Shown here piece after piece: positions 48,037 through 56,409 of a DNA stretch of 64,000 bases. Within the stretch, counting starts at the first letter, position 1. Each line of letters begins with the position of its first letter. Origin of the DNA: Candidatus Accumulibacter aalborgensis (lineage in GTDB: Bacteria; Pseudomonadota; Gammaproteobacteria; Burkholderiales; Rhodocyclaceae); assembly GCF_900089955.1 (NCBI RefSeq), contig NZ_FLQX01000107.1:1-64000 (forward strand), written 5' to 3'. Both the position numbers and the translations under genes were made by a program. Under the pieces are notes generated by a model that was not told the DNA's origin, did not search any database, and saw nothing but the letters and a program-made list of their open reading frames with translations.

Positions 48037-48968
48037 TCGCCAGCCAGGGCCTGCGCTGGCGGAGAATTCGGGCGACGGCAGTGCTGCTGACCGTGCTCTC
48101 GCTGCTGGTCGTTGCGCTGAGCGCCTACCTGCGCCTTGACGCTGCCGGACTCGGTTGTGCCGATTGGCCGGGCTGCTACGCCAGGTCGCTGGCCGGCGAA
48201 CCGCAGGCACTGCCTCTCAGCGTCGCGCGCCTGCTGCACCGCGCGACAGCGTCGCTCTCACTGCTGCTGGCCTGCGCTCTGGTCTGGGATTGCCGGCGCC
48301 GGCCCGCGGTTCAGTCGGCGGCACGTCCGGCGACGCTCCTTCTGCTGCTGATGCTCGTCCTGTCGATGCTCGGCATCTGGAGTGCGGATCCGAGGCGGGT
48401 GCTGGTCGGTTTCCTGAACATCATCGGCGGCCTTAGCGTGGTGGCTCTCTCGTGGCAAGTCGTGCTCGCCAGTCGGCCGCGCACCCTGCTCGACCGTGTG
48501 ACGGCGCCGACGGTGCTGCTGCATCTGGGAGCCGCTGCCTTGTTGCTGACCGTCGTGCTCGGCGCGCTGATTGGTGCCGGCCATGCGGCGCTGGCGGGCG
48601 CCTGGTTCCCGGACTACGGCGGCGATTGGTTTCCTGGGTGGCCGCCAGCGGCGGGCTGGGCTGGCCTGCGGCCCTTCGCGACACTCTCCGGCACGCCGCT
48701 CGCTGACGACCCTGGCGGCATAGCGCTGCATGCGCTGCATCGCTACGCCGCGCTCGCCACGCTTCTTCTGTTGGGCAGTGCCGGGCTGCAGGCGCTGACT
48801 GACGAGACGCGGCGCCCAGCGGCGATTACTCTGCTGGTCCTGCTGGCCAGCGCAATCGCCGTGGGGAGCCTGACCGTGACCAGTGGTTTCAGCCTGTGGT
48901 TGGCGATCAGCCATGTCGTCTGCGCCGCACTGTTGCTGGCCGCCGTGGTGACGCTGCTCCGACGCTGA
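48033..48968 (+). CDS. second CtaA/COX15-like protein
   Basis: The 311-residue membrane protein probably starts at the TTG at 48033, overlapping the ctaA stop by four bases; no ATG fits. It carries the type 1 CtaA-like sequence LRLDAAGLGCADWPGCY with a Cys pair, paired His (LLHRATAS; HALHRYAA) and eight helices. Long extracytoplasmic loop at about 190-235 with no counterpart in the first copy. Tandem, dissimilar CtaA genes suggest either a two-protein synthase or a modified heme A for the adjoining enzyme. Confidence 0.8.
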   Translation: MIASQGLRWRRIRATAVLLTVLSLLVVALSAYLRLDAAGLGCADWPGCYARSLAGEPQALPLSVARLLHRATASLSLLLACALVWDCRRRPAVQSAARPATLLLLLMLVLSMLGIWSADPRRVLVGFLNIIGGLSVVALSWQVVLASRPRTLLDRVTAPTVLLHLGAAALLLTVVLGALIGAGHAALAGAWFPDYGGDWFPGWPPAAGWAGLRPFATLSGTPLADDPGGIALHALHRYAALATLLLLGSAGLQALTDETRRPAAITLLVLLASAIAVGSLTVTSGFSLWLAISHVVCAALLLAAVVTLLRR

Positions 48969-49010
48969 CCCGTCGATCGGTGTGCCGCTTGCCGGGAACC
49001 CGTAGGTGCC

Positions 49011-49035
49011 GTTGGGGTGAGGAACGAACCCCAAC
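49011..49035. repeat. GTTGGGG-family palindromic REP-like element
   Basis: A 25-base copy identical to those at 12432 and 25167. It lies 42 bases after the second ctaA-like gene. Confidence 0.8.
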
Positions 49036-49060
49036 CTCAACGGGTCGAGGAAGGGATTAC

Positions 49061-49087
49061 GTTGGGGTTGTTCCTTCGTTACCCCAA
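49061..49087. repeat. variant GTTGGGG-family element, inverted to its neighbour
   Basis: GTTGGGG and ACCCCAA bracket TTGTTCCTTCGTT. Its centre resembles the reverse complement of the neighbouring element, so 49011-49087 is an inverted REP doublet (BIME-like). Confidence 0.7.
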
Positions 49088-49343
49088 AGCGCTGCGCGTT
49101 GCTGTCGCGGCGTCGACTGCGGCCACGGCCGCCCCACGCATCGGGTCGCGCAGATCATCAGAGACGGTATCCGAAGCGCACTTCCGGCCGCCAGATGGCT
49201 CTTTCCGCAGACTCCTTGCAGCCGATTCACAAAGACTGCACCCCCGGCCGAAGTGCCAGCTATACTGATATCGTTGCCTTTGCACTACCTGGCGGTCGCT
49301 GTTTTCGTCCGTAATTCCAAAACCCAAAGTAAGGAGAAATATC

Positions 49344-52025
49344 GTGTCCCATCAGCCAATGACTTGTAACAACCGCGGAGATATTCTGGTTGTTGGTGAC
49401 TGGTTCGTTGATGAATACTGGTTCGTGGCCCGGCACCATTCCGGAGTCAGTTCGCACGCGAAGCCTCTTCATTATCGTATAGTCAGTGAAGAGAATGATG
49501 TCGTAAAAGATCTTTGTGGTGGCGGATTCATCTCGCGGGTTCTCTATGAGCTTCGAGAATACCAGGTTGATGGTTTAACGAACGCAACCGCTGAGATAAC
49601 AAAACTTCAAGAGCGTCTACCAGGCCTTGCCGAGAGCAAGCGAAAGACGCTGCGGAAGCCGATTGCTGACTTCATGGATCAAATCGCTGCCCATAATGAA
49701 AAACGACCAGGTGAGGACTGTTGTAGTCTCCACACCATGGAGCATCTTAATAAATTAATAGGTAGAATAGGTGAATCTGAACGCTTGGAAAATGATCATA
49801 TAAAAATATTTGGATACCCAGAAGAGAACGAAAATGCCATGCAAAACTTATTGACGAAGGAATATCGCATTTTTGGCTTGGGCCGCTGGCATGATAATGA
49901 TACACTTGTCTTGCCGCACTTTCTCCACGCCGGCTGCCATACCGGCGACGCGACGATTGCGGCGGCGTCCTTTTCTCTGACACCCCAAAAATGTCAGCGA
50001 CCCGTCGATGCTAAACTCTTCAATCTGGAACCAGCTGGTTCGAAGCATGGCACTGTTCGCTGCATCAGAGCGTACGAATCCGTTACCTTCAAGCAACTGC
50101 ACCGGATTGATTGGGAGCCGGCGCCAGCTCTAAACGAGAATACTACCCTTTATTCCGATAAGTACAAAAAAGAGGTAGAGAAGTTCTTGGACCTTAAACC
50201 GAAGAACCTTGCGGTGATCATTGATGACCATTTAAAAGGCGTCATTGACGACAATCTTGTTAAATGCATCCAAGACAAACTTAAAGACCAAAATGAAACG
50301 GCCAGGTGGTTTGTGCGCACCAAGGATAAGCGGATTCGCGAGACTGCCAATAAAGCCAATCGCGAAGACAATATGGAATGGCCAGCGTGGTTGAGAAACC
50401 TCGATCGGATCGAACTGCTGGCCGTCGGGCCGGAGATATCCTCTCGCTCCTATCCCAACAACCGCCTGCTGACGGACAACGATCGCTTGGTCGAACATGC
50501 CTACGAACTCATCGATGCGCTAAGGTCCAAGGAAAGGCGCAACAAGCGGCAGGTAACCCATCTGGTGCTGACATCCGACAGCTTGGAGGTTGTGGTCGTG
50601 CTCGGTGAGTGGTGCTTTAGCGCCAAGCCGTCGGACAAGATAAAGAACATCGATCTGGAGAAGATCAACTGGACGAGTGCCTTCTTTGCGGCACTTGCCC
50701 ATGAGGTGTTGACCGCTAAGGAGGAATGGGAGAGCGACGAGGAAGCATGCCAGAAGATGGTTGAACGCGCGGCCAATAACGCCCACGAACATAGCGGCGT
50801 TAGGTTGCCCAAGAGTTTAGGGACAACCTCGACCGGCTCAGGCAAGGCAAAAATCACCACAAATGTTAGAAGACTCGACACCTGGGCCGTCACACACCGG
50901 GACTGGGTGAGTGCGAAGTTAGTTGATCACTTTGGTATCATTGATGACCAAGATAAAGAAGCAAAGACAAAACAGGCCTTGGTCATCGTTCCGGCCACCC
51001 CTGGGAGCGCGGGTCTCCCGCCCGCAAGCGGGCCGGAGACCCGCGCTCCCAAGTCAAGCGTCCTGGCCGGAACGACGACCAAGGCCACAAAACATCTTGA
51101 CGTGTGGCGGGCATCGACTGATTTACCTGGCTATATCGTCTGCATCAAGGAAAAGCGTGCTGCTATCCGGCGCATTTGGCAAAAGATCAATTCATTCGTT
51201 CAGCAGGATGACGCTTTGCAATCCGTGAGCATACTCCTTGAGGCCGACCCTGGCGTCGGCAAGAGCTACTTGGCAGAAAAACTGTCGGATAACATTCCGA
51301 ACTGTACGCTTGTGAAGTGTGATATTACTCAAATGGTCGAGCGCACTGAACTCCTTGACCTGTTCGATATGGTGGCCAGCGCCCAGGCGGAGAAAAGTGG
51401 ACCAGTGTTCGTCTTCGTTGACGAAATCAATGCAACACTCGGCGGCAGCCCCGTCTACGGCGCGTTCCTGTCGCCGTTGGAAGCGGGAACATACACGAGG
51501 AATGGACAACACACGAAACTGAAGCCATGCATCTGGATGTTTGCCGGAACCAGAGATAATAAGGGTGAGAATGAGAATAGGGTACAAACGGAAAAACGGG
51601 CAGACTTCGAAAAGCGAATGACCTTGTACACGAAGATCGACTATCGGTCACTTAATGAAAACCGAATTGGGGAAAGGAATAAAGTCGACGTAATTAACGA
51701 GGCGAAACTGGAGCAGGTGTATTTAGGCGCACAAATGATCAACAACGCTTTTAAGGACGTTAACCAGATAGACGAGGAGGTCCTCAAAGCCTTCGCCATG
51801 TTGGAGCCAAGCGAGGCGCCTGCACGAAGCATCAAGCGAATGGCCAACTCCCTGGAAAATGTCCAGTACGGCCGAGTGCATAAAGGCAACTGTACCAGCT
51901 TGGAGTGGGTCGATTTTATTGCTGGCACTCTCGGGGCAGAACGTCAAGGGTCACAGTATCAGGCCACGTGGAGGGAGGAGTTCAGACTCGGAGACGTTAG
52001 CTATGTGCAACTCAACCTCAAGTGA
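49344..52025 (+). CDS. large AAA+ ATPase with N-terminal PfkB/ribokinase-like region
   Basis: The 893-residue protein starts at a GTG with AAGGAG seven bases upstream. The N-terminal 10-320 resembles a PfkB-fold sugar-kinase/sensor domain (ILVVGDWFVDEYWFV at the start, CGGGFISRVLYEL, LAVIIDDHLKGVIDDNLVKCI), though the catalytic Asp motif is not clear. The middle (330-545) is unassigned. A Pro/Ala/Gly linker (553-570) comes from an inserted palindrome. Residues about 580-870 are an AAA+ module: Walker A ADPGVGKS (636-641), Walker B VFVFVDEIN (688-696). The 49800-50300 part is AT-rich against its surroundings. REP-like elements and a RAYT remnant border it. I recognise no named family; a defence or conflict role is inference. 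Confidence 0.65.
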   Translation: MSHQPMTCNNRGDILVVGDWFVDEYWFVARHHSGVSSHAKPLHYRIVSEENDVVKDLCGGGFISRVLYELREYQVDGLTNATAEITKLQERLPGLAESKRKTLRKPIADFMDQIAAHNEKRPGEDCCSLHTMEHLNKLIGRIGESERLENDHIKIFGYPEENENAMQNLLTKEYRIFGLGRWHDNDTLVLPHFLHAGCHTGDATIAAASFSLTPQKCQRPVDAKLFNLEPAGSKHGTVRCIRAYESVTFKQLHRIDWEPAPALNENTTLYSDKYKKEVEKFLDLKPKNLAVIIDDHLKGVIDDNLVKCIQDKLKDQNETARWFVRTKDKRIRETANKANREDNMEWPAWLRNLDRIELLAVGPEISSRSYPNNRLLTDNDRLVEHAYELIDALRSKERRNKRQVTHLVLTSDSLEVVVVLGEWCFSAKPSDKIKNIDLEKINWTSAFFAALAHEVLTAKEEWESDEEACQKMVERAANNAHEHSGVRLPKSLGTTSTGSGKAKITTNVRRLDTWAVTHRDWVSAKLVDHFGIIDDQDKEAKTKQALVIVPATPGSAGLPPASGPETRAPKSSVLAGTTTKATKHLDVWRASTDLPGYIVCIKEKRAAIRRIWQKINSFVQQDDALQSVSILLEADPGVGKSYLAEKLSDNIPNCTLVKCDITQMVERTELLDLFDMVASAQAEKSGPVFVFVDEINATLGGSPVYGAFLSPLEAGTYTRNGQHTKLKPCIWMFAGTRDNKGENENRVQTEKRADFEKRMTLYTKIDYRSLNENRIGERNKVDVINEAKLEQVYLGAQMINNAFKDVNQIDEEVLKAFAMLEPSEAPARSIKRMANSLENVQYGRVHKGNCTSLEWVDFIAGTLGAERQGSQYQATWREEFRLGDVSYVQLNLK
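51002..51051. repeat. 50-bp near-perfect palindrome inserted in frame in the AAA+ gene
   Basis: TGGGAGCGCGGGTCTCC (51002-51018) and its exact reverse complement (51035-51051) enclose GCCCGC-AA-GCGGGC, mismatched at one C-C pair only. It is a REP-like mobile palindrome of a second family. The reading frame stays open through it, encoding GSAGLPPASGPETRAP as an interdomain linker. Confidence 0.85.
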
Positions 52026-52094
52026 TTGCATTGCCTGTTACTTTCGGCACGCGTCAGCCAGGGCTTCGCCTCTTGGATATCATATGATCAGGAC

Positions 52095-52119
52095 GTTGGG
52101 GTGACGCAGGAACCCCAAC
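52095..52119. repeat. GTTGGGG-family element upstream of RAYT remnant
   Basis: GTTGGGGTGACGC then AGGAACCCCAAC: 25 bases, a centre variant. It lies 27 bases before the ATG of the decayed transposase. Confidence 0.8.
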
Positions 52120-52146
52120 AGCCAACCAATCCGCTATCATTTCGCG

Positions 52147-52312
52147 ATGCGCTTTTCGTCGGGTCAAGCTCACCGGCGCACTGTACTTCCCCGCGGTCTA
52201 GCTCGCCGACCGCCAGTCGAGCGTCCTCGTCGAGGCTATCGACGCCTTGCGCGAAACCTTGCGACGATTTGTCCACACCCGTCCCCGCCGCATTGAGGCG
52301 AGAGTGTTGGGA
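52147..52312 (+). pseudogene. REP-associated tyrosine transposase (RAYT) remnant
   Basis: After ATGCGCTTT, one extra T and a frame change, the sequence reads RRVKLTGALYFPAV, a TAG stop, then LADRQSSVLVEAIDALRETL, RRFVHTRPRRIEA. This follows the N terminus of RAYT/TnpA_REP transposases (pattern RRVKxxGxxYFFTVxLADR...DALRxAxRxVxxxxPFRIDA). The catalytic HUH and Tyr regions are missing; the fragment ends at the next REP. One frameshift, one stop and truncation make it inactive. Confidence 0.72.
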
Positions 52313-52316
52313 GAGT

Positions 52317-52341
52317 GTTGGGGTTCGTACCTCACCCCAAC
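52317..52341. repeat. GTTGGGG-family element downstream of RAYT remnant
   Basis: GTTGGGGTTCGTAC then CTCACCCCAAC: 25 bases, in opposite orientation to 52095-52119. The two bracket the transposase remnant, the arrangement known for REP/RAYT units. Confidence 0.8.
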
Positions 52342-52380
52342 GGCACTGGTGAACTGCTGGCGGATTCGCGTTCGCGCCGC

Positions 52381-52857
52381 TCAGTGCTTGTGTTCGCCGC
52401 CGGGAGAGGCGGTCGCGGTCAGGTCGCGGACGTCGGCCTTGACCGTGATCGCTTCGATCTTCTTGTCCGCGCCTTCGACCTGCAGCGTCAAGGGGACCGA
52501 GTCACCTTTCTTCAGCGGCTGTTTCAGGTCGATGAGCATCAAGTGGTAGCCGCCGGGTCCGAGCCGCACAGGTTTGCCGGCAGGGATTTCAAGGCGCGGA
52601 ATGGGGCGCATTTGCATGACGTCGCCAGCCATCCTCATTTCGTGCATTTCGGTGAGTGCGGCAGCCGAGCTGGCCGCGCCGACGATCGTCGCTCCCGACT
52701 TGCTGCTGATCTCCATGAAGGCACCGGTGGCCTGCTGGCCGGCCACCGTGCCGCGCACCCAGGCGTCCTTGACCTCGACATCGGCGGCCAGCGCTGCCGT
52801 CGTCCACACGCCGGCGACGATGGCTGCCAGGGCCAGCGGGGTTCGTATTCCTTTCAA
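52381..52857 (-). CDS. PCuA(C) family periplasmic copper chaperone
   Basis: The 158-residue secreted protein has a signal peptide (1-25, cleavage after ALA) and the copper motif spread over HEMRMAGDVMQM and GPGGYHLMLIDLK (HxM ... M ... HxM form), as in PCuAC/DUF461. It shuttles Cu(I) to CuA or CuB sites with SCO partners. SCO and a YdbL-like gene lie upstream on the same strand. The tail is His-rich (GEHKH). Confidence 0.92.
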   Translation of the reverse strand: MKGIRTPLALAAIVAGVWTTAALAADVEVKDAWVRGTVAGQQATGAFMEISSKSGATIVGAASSAAALTEMHEMRMAGDVMQMRPIPRLEIPAGKPVRLGPGGYHLMLIDLKQPLKKGDSVPLTLQVEGADKKIEAITVKADVRDLTATASPGGEHKH

Positions 52858-52968
52858 GGCGTACTCCTTGTTCGTTCAGGGAAAGCGATTATAAGCGCGT
52901 GCCTGCGCTTCCTGCTGCGGCAAGGTGTCGCAGGCACGACGTACGATCGGCCGCGCCTGGCGCAGCGC

Positions 52969-53391
52969 TCAGGGTTTCTGGCTCCAGTTGCCCTTGGCAT
53001 CCTCGATCCACCAGCCGGAATGGAACTGCTCCTTCCAGCGCTTGACCTGTGCCTCCCGAGCGGCGGGCTCGAGGGCCTTGCCGCCCTGGCCTTCGGCGAG
53101 GGCGTAGATCAGCGAGTTGCGGTCAGGGTTCTCGTTGTCAATCAGCTTTTCGGCGATCTGTCGCTGCGGCAGCGTCAGCCGGCTGCCATCGCGCAGCTTG
53201 ACCATGCCATCGTAGCCCAGACCGATGATGCCTACTTCGTAAAAGCGGACGAGTCGCGAGGCGCGCTGCGCCAGGCTGTGTTTGACCACCACTACCGGCG
53301 GCGTGCCGATATCGAGATTGATCTGGTCGCTTGCCGGCGCGGCGGCGGCCGGCAGCGAAAGCAGGGCGAGCAGCAGGAGAAAGCGTTTCAT
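52969..53391 (-). CDS. YdbL-like (DUF1318-type) secreted protein, tentative
   Basis: The 140-residue protein has a signal peptide (MKRFLLLLALLSLPAAAAPA) and a small domain. The region RQIAEKLIDNENPDRNSLIYALAE ... WWIEDAKGNWSQK recalls the YdbL/DUF1318 pattern (a helix then a closing GxW), but YdbL's N-terminal block is different. Function unknown. It is 51 bases downstream of the SCO gene and 111 upstream of PCuAC. Confidence 0.5.
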   Translation of the reverse strand: MKRFLLLLALLSLPAAAAPASDQINLDIGTPPVVVVKHSLAQRASRLVRFYEVGIIGLGYDGMVKLRDGSRLTLPQRQIAEKLIDNENPDRNSLIYALAEGQGGKALEPAAREAQVKRWKEQFHSGWWIEDAKGNWSQKP

Positions 53392-53441
53392 GTCAGGTGT
53401 CCAGAAGGGTCATTTGCTGCCACGATCGTCTGTGGGCAGGA

Positions 53442-54047
53442 TCATTTGCCGGCTAGCAACAGCTTCAGATCAGCGGCGATACGGTCCGGCGTTTCGCCGT
53501 GGCGGATGAGCAGCCGCAAGCGCCCCTGCGGGTCAAAGGCGTAGCTGCCGGTCGTGTGGTCGATGCTGTAGCTGCCCGCAGTCGTGCCGGCCTGCCTAGC
53601 GTAGAAAACCTTGAATTCCCTGGCCACTGCCGCCGTCGTGGCGTCGTCGCCGCGCAGTCCGATGAAGCTGGGGTGAAAAGCCGTGACATAGGCAGCCAGC
53701 ACTTGCGAAGTGTCGCGCGCCGGATCGAGGGTGACAAAAATCACCTGCACGCGGCTGGCGTCATCGCCGAGACGGGTGAGGACTTCGCGCATCGTCGCCA
53801 GCGTCGTCGGGCAGACATCCGGACACTGGGTATAACCGAAGAAAACGACGACTGCCTTGCCCTTGAAATCGGCCAGGTGACGCGGCTGACCCTGGGCGTC
53901 GGTCAGCGAGAAGTCCTTGCCCCAGTCGGCACCGGAAATGTCGGTCGACGTGAAGGCCGGCGGCTCGGAACAGCCGAACAACAGCACGGTCATGCACACG
54001 ATCAGCGTCGAGAAAAAGGTCGAGAAGAGGGTAGGGAAGCGTTTCAT
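53442..54047 (-). CDS. SCO1/SenC family lipoprotein
   Basis: The 201-residue protein has a lipobox (VLLFGCSEP, Cys about 26), so it is membrane-tethered in the periplasm. The thioredoxin fold has Cu-binding CPDVC (74-78) within FFGYTQCPDVCPTTL and the His of YSIDHTTGSYAFD. It is a second SCO, distinct from the C-terminally anchored one at 42278, and likely works with the nearby PCuAC protein. Confidence 0.93.
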   Translation of the reverse strand: MKRFPTLFSTFFSTLIVCMTVLLFGCSEPPAFTSTDISGADWGKDFSLTDAQGQPRHLADFKGKAVVVFFGYTQCPDVCPTTLATMREVLTRLGDDASRVQVIFVTLDPARDTSQVLAAYVTAFHPSFIGLRGDDATTAAVAREFKVFYARQAGTTAGSYSIDHTTGSYAFDPQGRLRLLIRHGETPDRIAADLKLLLAGK

Positions 54048-54127
54048 GGTGTCCGGTGGTCGGCTGCCAGCGAAGGGCTGGCGGCTTGCCGCGCTGCTGC
54101 AGGTGGCTCATTGTCCCCCATTCCGGC

Positions 54128-54157
54128 GCCGCCGCCCAAGGGTATTTTGCCTGCGCG
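54128..54157. repeat. GCCGCCGCCCAAGGG-type dispersed repeat, copy 1
   Basis: GCCGCCGCCCAAGGGTATTT then TGCCTGCGCG. A second copy at 56425-56454 differs at two positions. Both lie at the ends of minus-strand genes. Confidence 0.6.
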
Positions 54158-54163
54158 CATGTC

Positions 54164-56389
54164 TCAGCCGAGTTCGAGGCAAAACCGAATCCGATTGCGC
54201 CCGTCCTCTTTGGCCTGGTACATCGCCGCGTCAGCCCACTTCAAGAGCTTGTCGGGGCTGACTTCATCACTGATAAACAAGCTCACACCGATGCTGACCG
54301 TGCAATGATGGTCGATGGTGTGGTCTGCCATTCCATCGCGCTTGACGATCATCGAATAAGGTTCTGACAAGCTGAGACGGATTTTTTCGGCAATGCGCCT
54401 GACCTGTAAAGTCGACTCGTCCTTATCGGTGTGCAACTCGCTGAGCAGCACCACAAACTCATCGCCACCAAAGCGCGCGACGGTATCCGTCTCACGCACA
54501 CAGCGTTTCAGTCGCGCTGCGACATCAATCAACAGCAAGTCTCCCGCTTCATGCCCATGCCTATCATTCAGCGGCTTGAAGTGATCCAGATCGAGGAACA
54601 TCAGCGCGCCATAGCAGCCACTGCGTTTGCTGGCCGCCATGCTGTGGTTCAGGCGCTCGTGGAGTGTCAGGCGGTTCGGCAGTTGCGTCAGGGTGTCATG
54701 GAAAGCCAGATGCTGTACTTTCTCGTCGGCTCGCCGGCGCTCGGTGATGTCATGCGAGACGACGACGACGCGTTTGGTGCGGCCTTCGTCGTCCATGACG
54801 ATGCCGCTGCGCGATTCCAGCAGACAGGTGCTACCGTTGGCCATCAGAAACCGATATTCGAGATGCTGGCCGATTCCCGTCGCGACGGCCTCGCGGAAGG
54901 CCCGGATGACGCGTTCACGGTCGGCCGGATGGATGTCGTCGAAAGACGAGCTGCCGACAATTTCCCGCTCACCGAGCAGGCGCGCGTAGGACGGACTGTT
55001 GTACAGGCGTCGCCCGTCGGCGTCGAGAATCGCGACGAAGCCATTGAGGTTCTCGGCGATCAGGCGGAACGACTCTTCCTGTTCACGTAGAACCTCCTCT
55101 GCTTTCTTGTTCGCGGTGATGTCTTCGGTGAAGATGATGATCCCGCCGATGGATCGCTGAGCGTTGTACCAGGGTCGTATCTCCCAACGCACCCACTTCA
55201 CGGAACCGTCAAGCCTTTCGAAACGGTCGCCTTCCGATCGCAATACCTCGCCCGCCAGCCCTCGGCGATGAAACTCCTTCCATTGTTCCGGAATCTCCGG
55301 GAAAACGTCGTAGTGGGATAAGCCATGCAGATCACGCTTGTCGAGACCGTGGTCGGCAAACCAGTGGTTACTGGTGTACAAATACCGCATGTCGCGGTCG
55401 AACATCGCCAGACCAGCGGGAGCGTACTCGATGAAGAGTCGGCGCAATTCTTCGCTCGCGGCCAGAGACTCTTCCGCCCGCTTGATCGCGGTGATATCGG
55501 AGAACAAGGTCACCACCTGCCGGATATTGCCTTGCACATCGGGCACCGCGCTGATGGTCTGCATCTCGACGTACACTTCGCCGTCCTTGCGCCGGTTCCA
55601 GACTTCGCCGGACCAGTAACCATCGTCGATCAGATCGTGCCGCATGGCCGCGTAGAAGGCCTGATCCTGACGGTCGGAAGCGAGAAATCGCGAGTTGCGG
55701 CCCAAGGCTTCGTCGCGGCTGTAGCCAGTGATTCGGGTGAAGGCACGATTGACGTCGACAATCGTGCCGTCGGCGGTGGTGATCATGATCCCTTCGCGGG
55801 CGTGCGAGAAAACGCAGGCGGCCAGTTGCAGACGGCCCTCGGCCTGCTTACGATCGCTGATGTCGCTGAGCATGACACGAAAGACTGGATGGCCACTTTC
55901 GTTGCTCGCGATGGTGGCTTCCATACGCGCCCAAAAGATCGCGCCATCCCGTTTCACCATCCGCAATTCGCAGGCCTGTGCTTCGGCGACCTCGATGAGC
56001 CGCTTGCGGTGAAAGTAGTAGATGACCTGGTCGTCCCCGAAGACGAAGCGGGACAAGGGCTGCATGAGCAGAGCTTCTCGGACCACACCCAGCAGTGTGG
56101 CGGCAGTGAGGTTGGCCTCCAGGATGACTTCTTTCTCGGAGAGCGTGCAATAGCCTACCGGCGCCATGTCGTAAAGTTCGCAATAGCGCTCCCTGGCGGC
56201 ATCAATCCGGCGCAGTTCCTCGTTCTGCATCTGCAGCTCGATCTGGTGCACGCGCAGTTCATGCAGCGCCTTCTGCATGGCTTCCAGCGACATGGCCTCG
56301 CGCTGACCCGCCAAACCGGTTTCCCGGACGATGGCTTCAGCCTGCGAGCGCAGCGCCTGCTCGGCGGGGGATTTGTCCTTGGTGCTCAC
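54164..56389 (-). CDS. multi-PAS diguanylate cyclase
   Basis: The 741-residue protein starts at a GTG with GGAGG six bases upstream. A coiled-coil N region (about 35-65) is followed by four PAS domains (about 70-185, 190-315, 325-440, 445-565) and a GGDEF domain (about 580-740) with FGGDEFVVLL and an I-site RETD five residues before it. It should make c-di-GMP in the cytosol with product inhibition. No EAL domain and no membrane helix are seen. Sensed ligand is unknown. Confidence 0.93.
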   Translation of the reverse strand: MSTKDKSPAEQALRSQAEAIVRETGLAGQREAMSLEAMQKALHELRVHQIELQMQNEELRRIDAARERYCELYDMAPVGYCTLSEKEVILEANLTAATLLGVVREALLMQPLSRFVFGDDQVIYYFHRKRLIEVAEAQACELRMVKRDGAIFWARMEATIASNESGHPVFRVMLSDISDRKQAEGRLQLAACVFSHAREGIMITTADGTIVDVNRAFTRITGYSRDEALGRNSRFLASDRQDQAFYAAMRHDLIDDGYWSGEVWNRRKDGEVYVEMQTISAVPDVQGNIRQVVTLFSDITAIKRAEESLAASEELRRLFIEYAPAGLAMFDRDMRYLYTSNHWFADHGLDKRDLHGLSHYDVFPEIPEQWKEFHRRGLAGEVLRSEGDRFERLDGSVKWVRWEIRPWYNAQRSIGGIIIFTEDITANKKAEEVLREQEESFRLIAENLNGFVAILDADGRRLYNSPSYARLLGEREIVGSSSFDDIHPADRERVIRAFREAVATGIGQHLEYRFLMANGSTCLLESRSGIVMDDEGRTKRVVVVSHDITERRRADEKVQHLAFHDTLTQLPNRLTLHERLNHSMAASKRSGCYGALMFLDLDHFKPLNDRHGHEAGDLLLIDVAARLKRCVRETDTVARFGGDEFVVLLSELHTDKDESTLQVRRIAEKIRLSLSEPYSMIVKRDGMADHTIDHHCTVSIGVSLFISDEVSPDKLLKWADAAMYQAKEDGRNRIRFCLELG

Positions 56390-56409
56390 CTGGTACCTCC
56401 ATCGTCAGC

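Larger units (their letters stand above)
48969..49343. other. intergenic region with two REP-like elements
   Basis: The 375 bases hold two GTTGGGG-family elements (49011-49035 and 49061-49087) and no convincing gene. A TATACT (about 49260) could be a -10 for the downstream AAA+ gene, but I see no good -35 at the right distance. Confidence 0.5.

Noticed and set aside
46711-48210. Long minus-strand open frame opposite ctaA
   Set aside because: Same reason: antisense shadow, with biased composition, spanning two intergenic regions and the FNR-type box.
52145-52312. Real small gene starting at the ATG at 52147 in its own frame
   Set aside because: That frame gives Arg/Pro-rich sequence without family features, while the adjacent frame matches RAYT after one indel.
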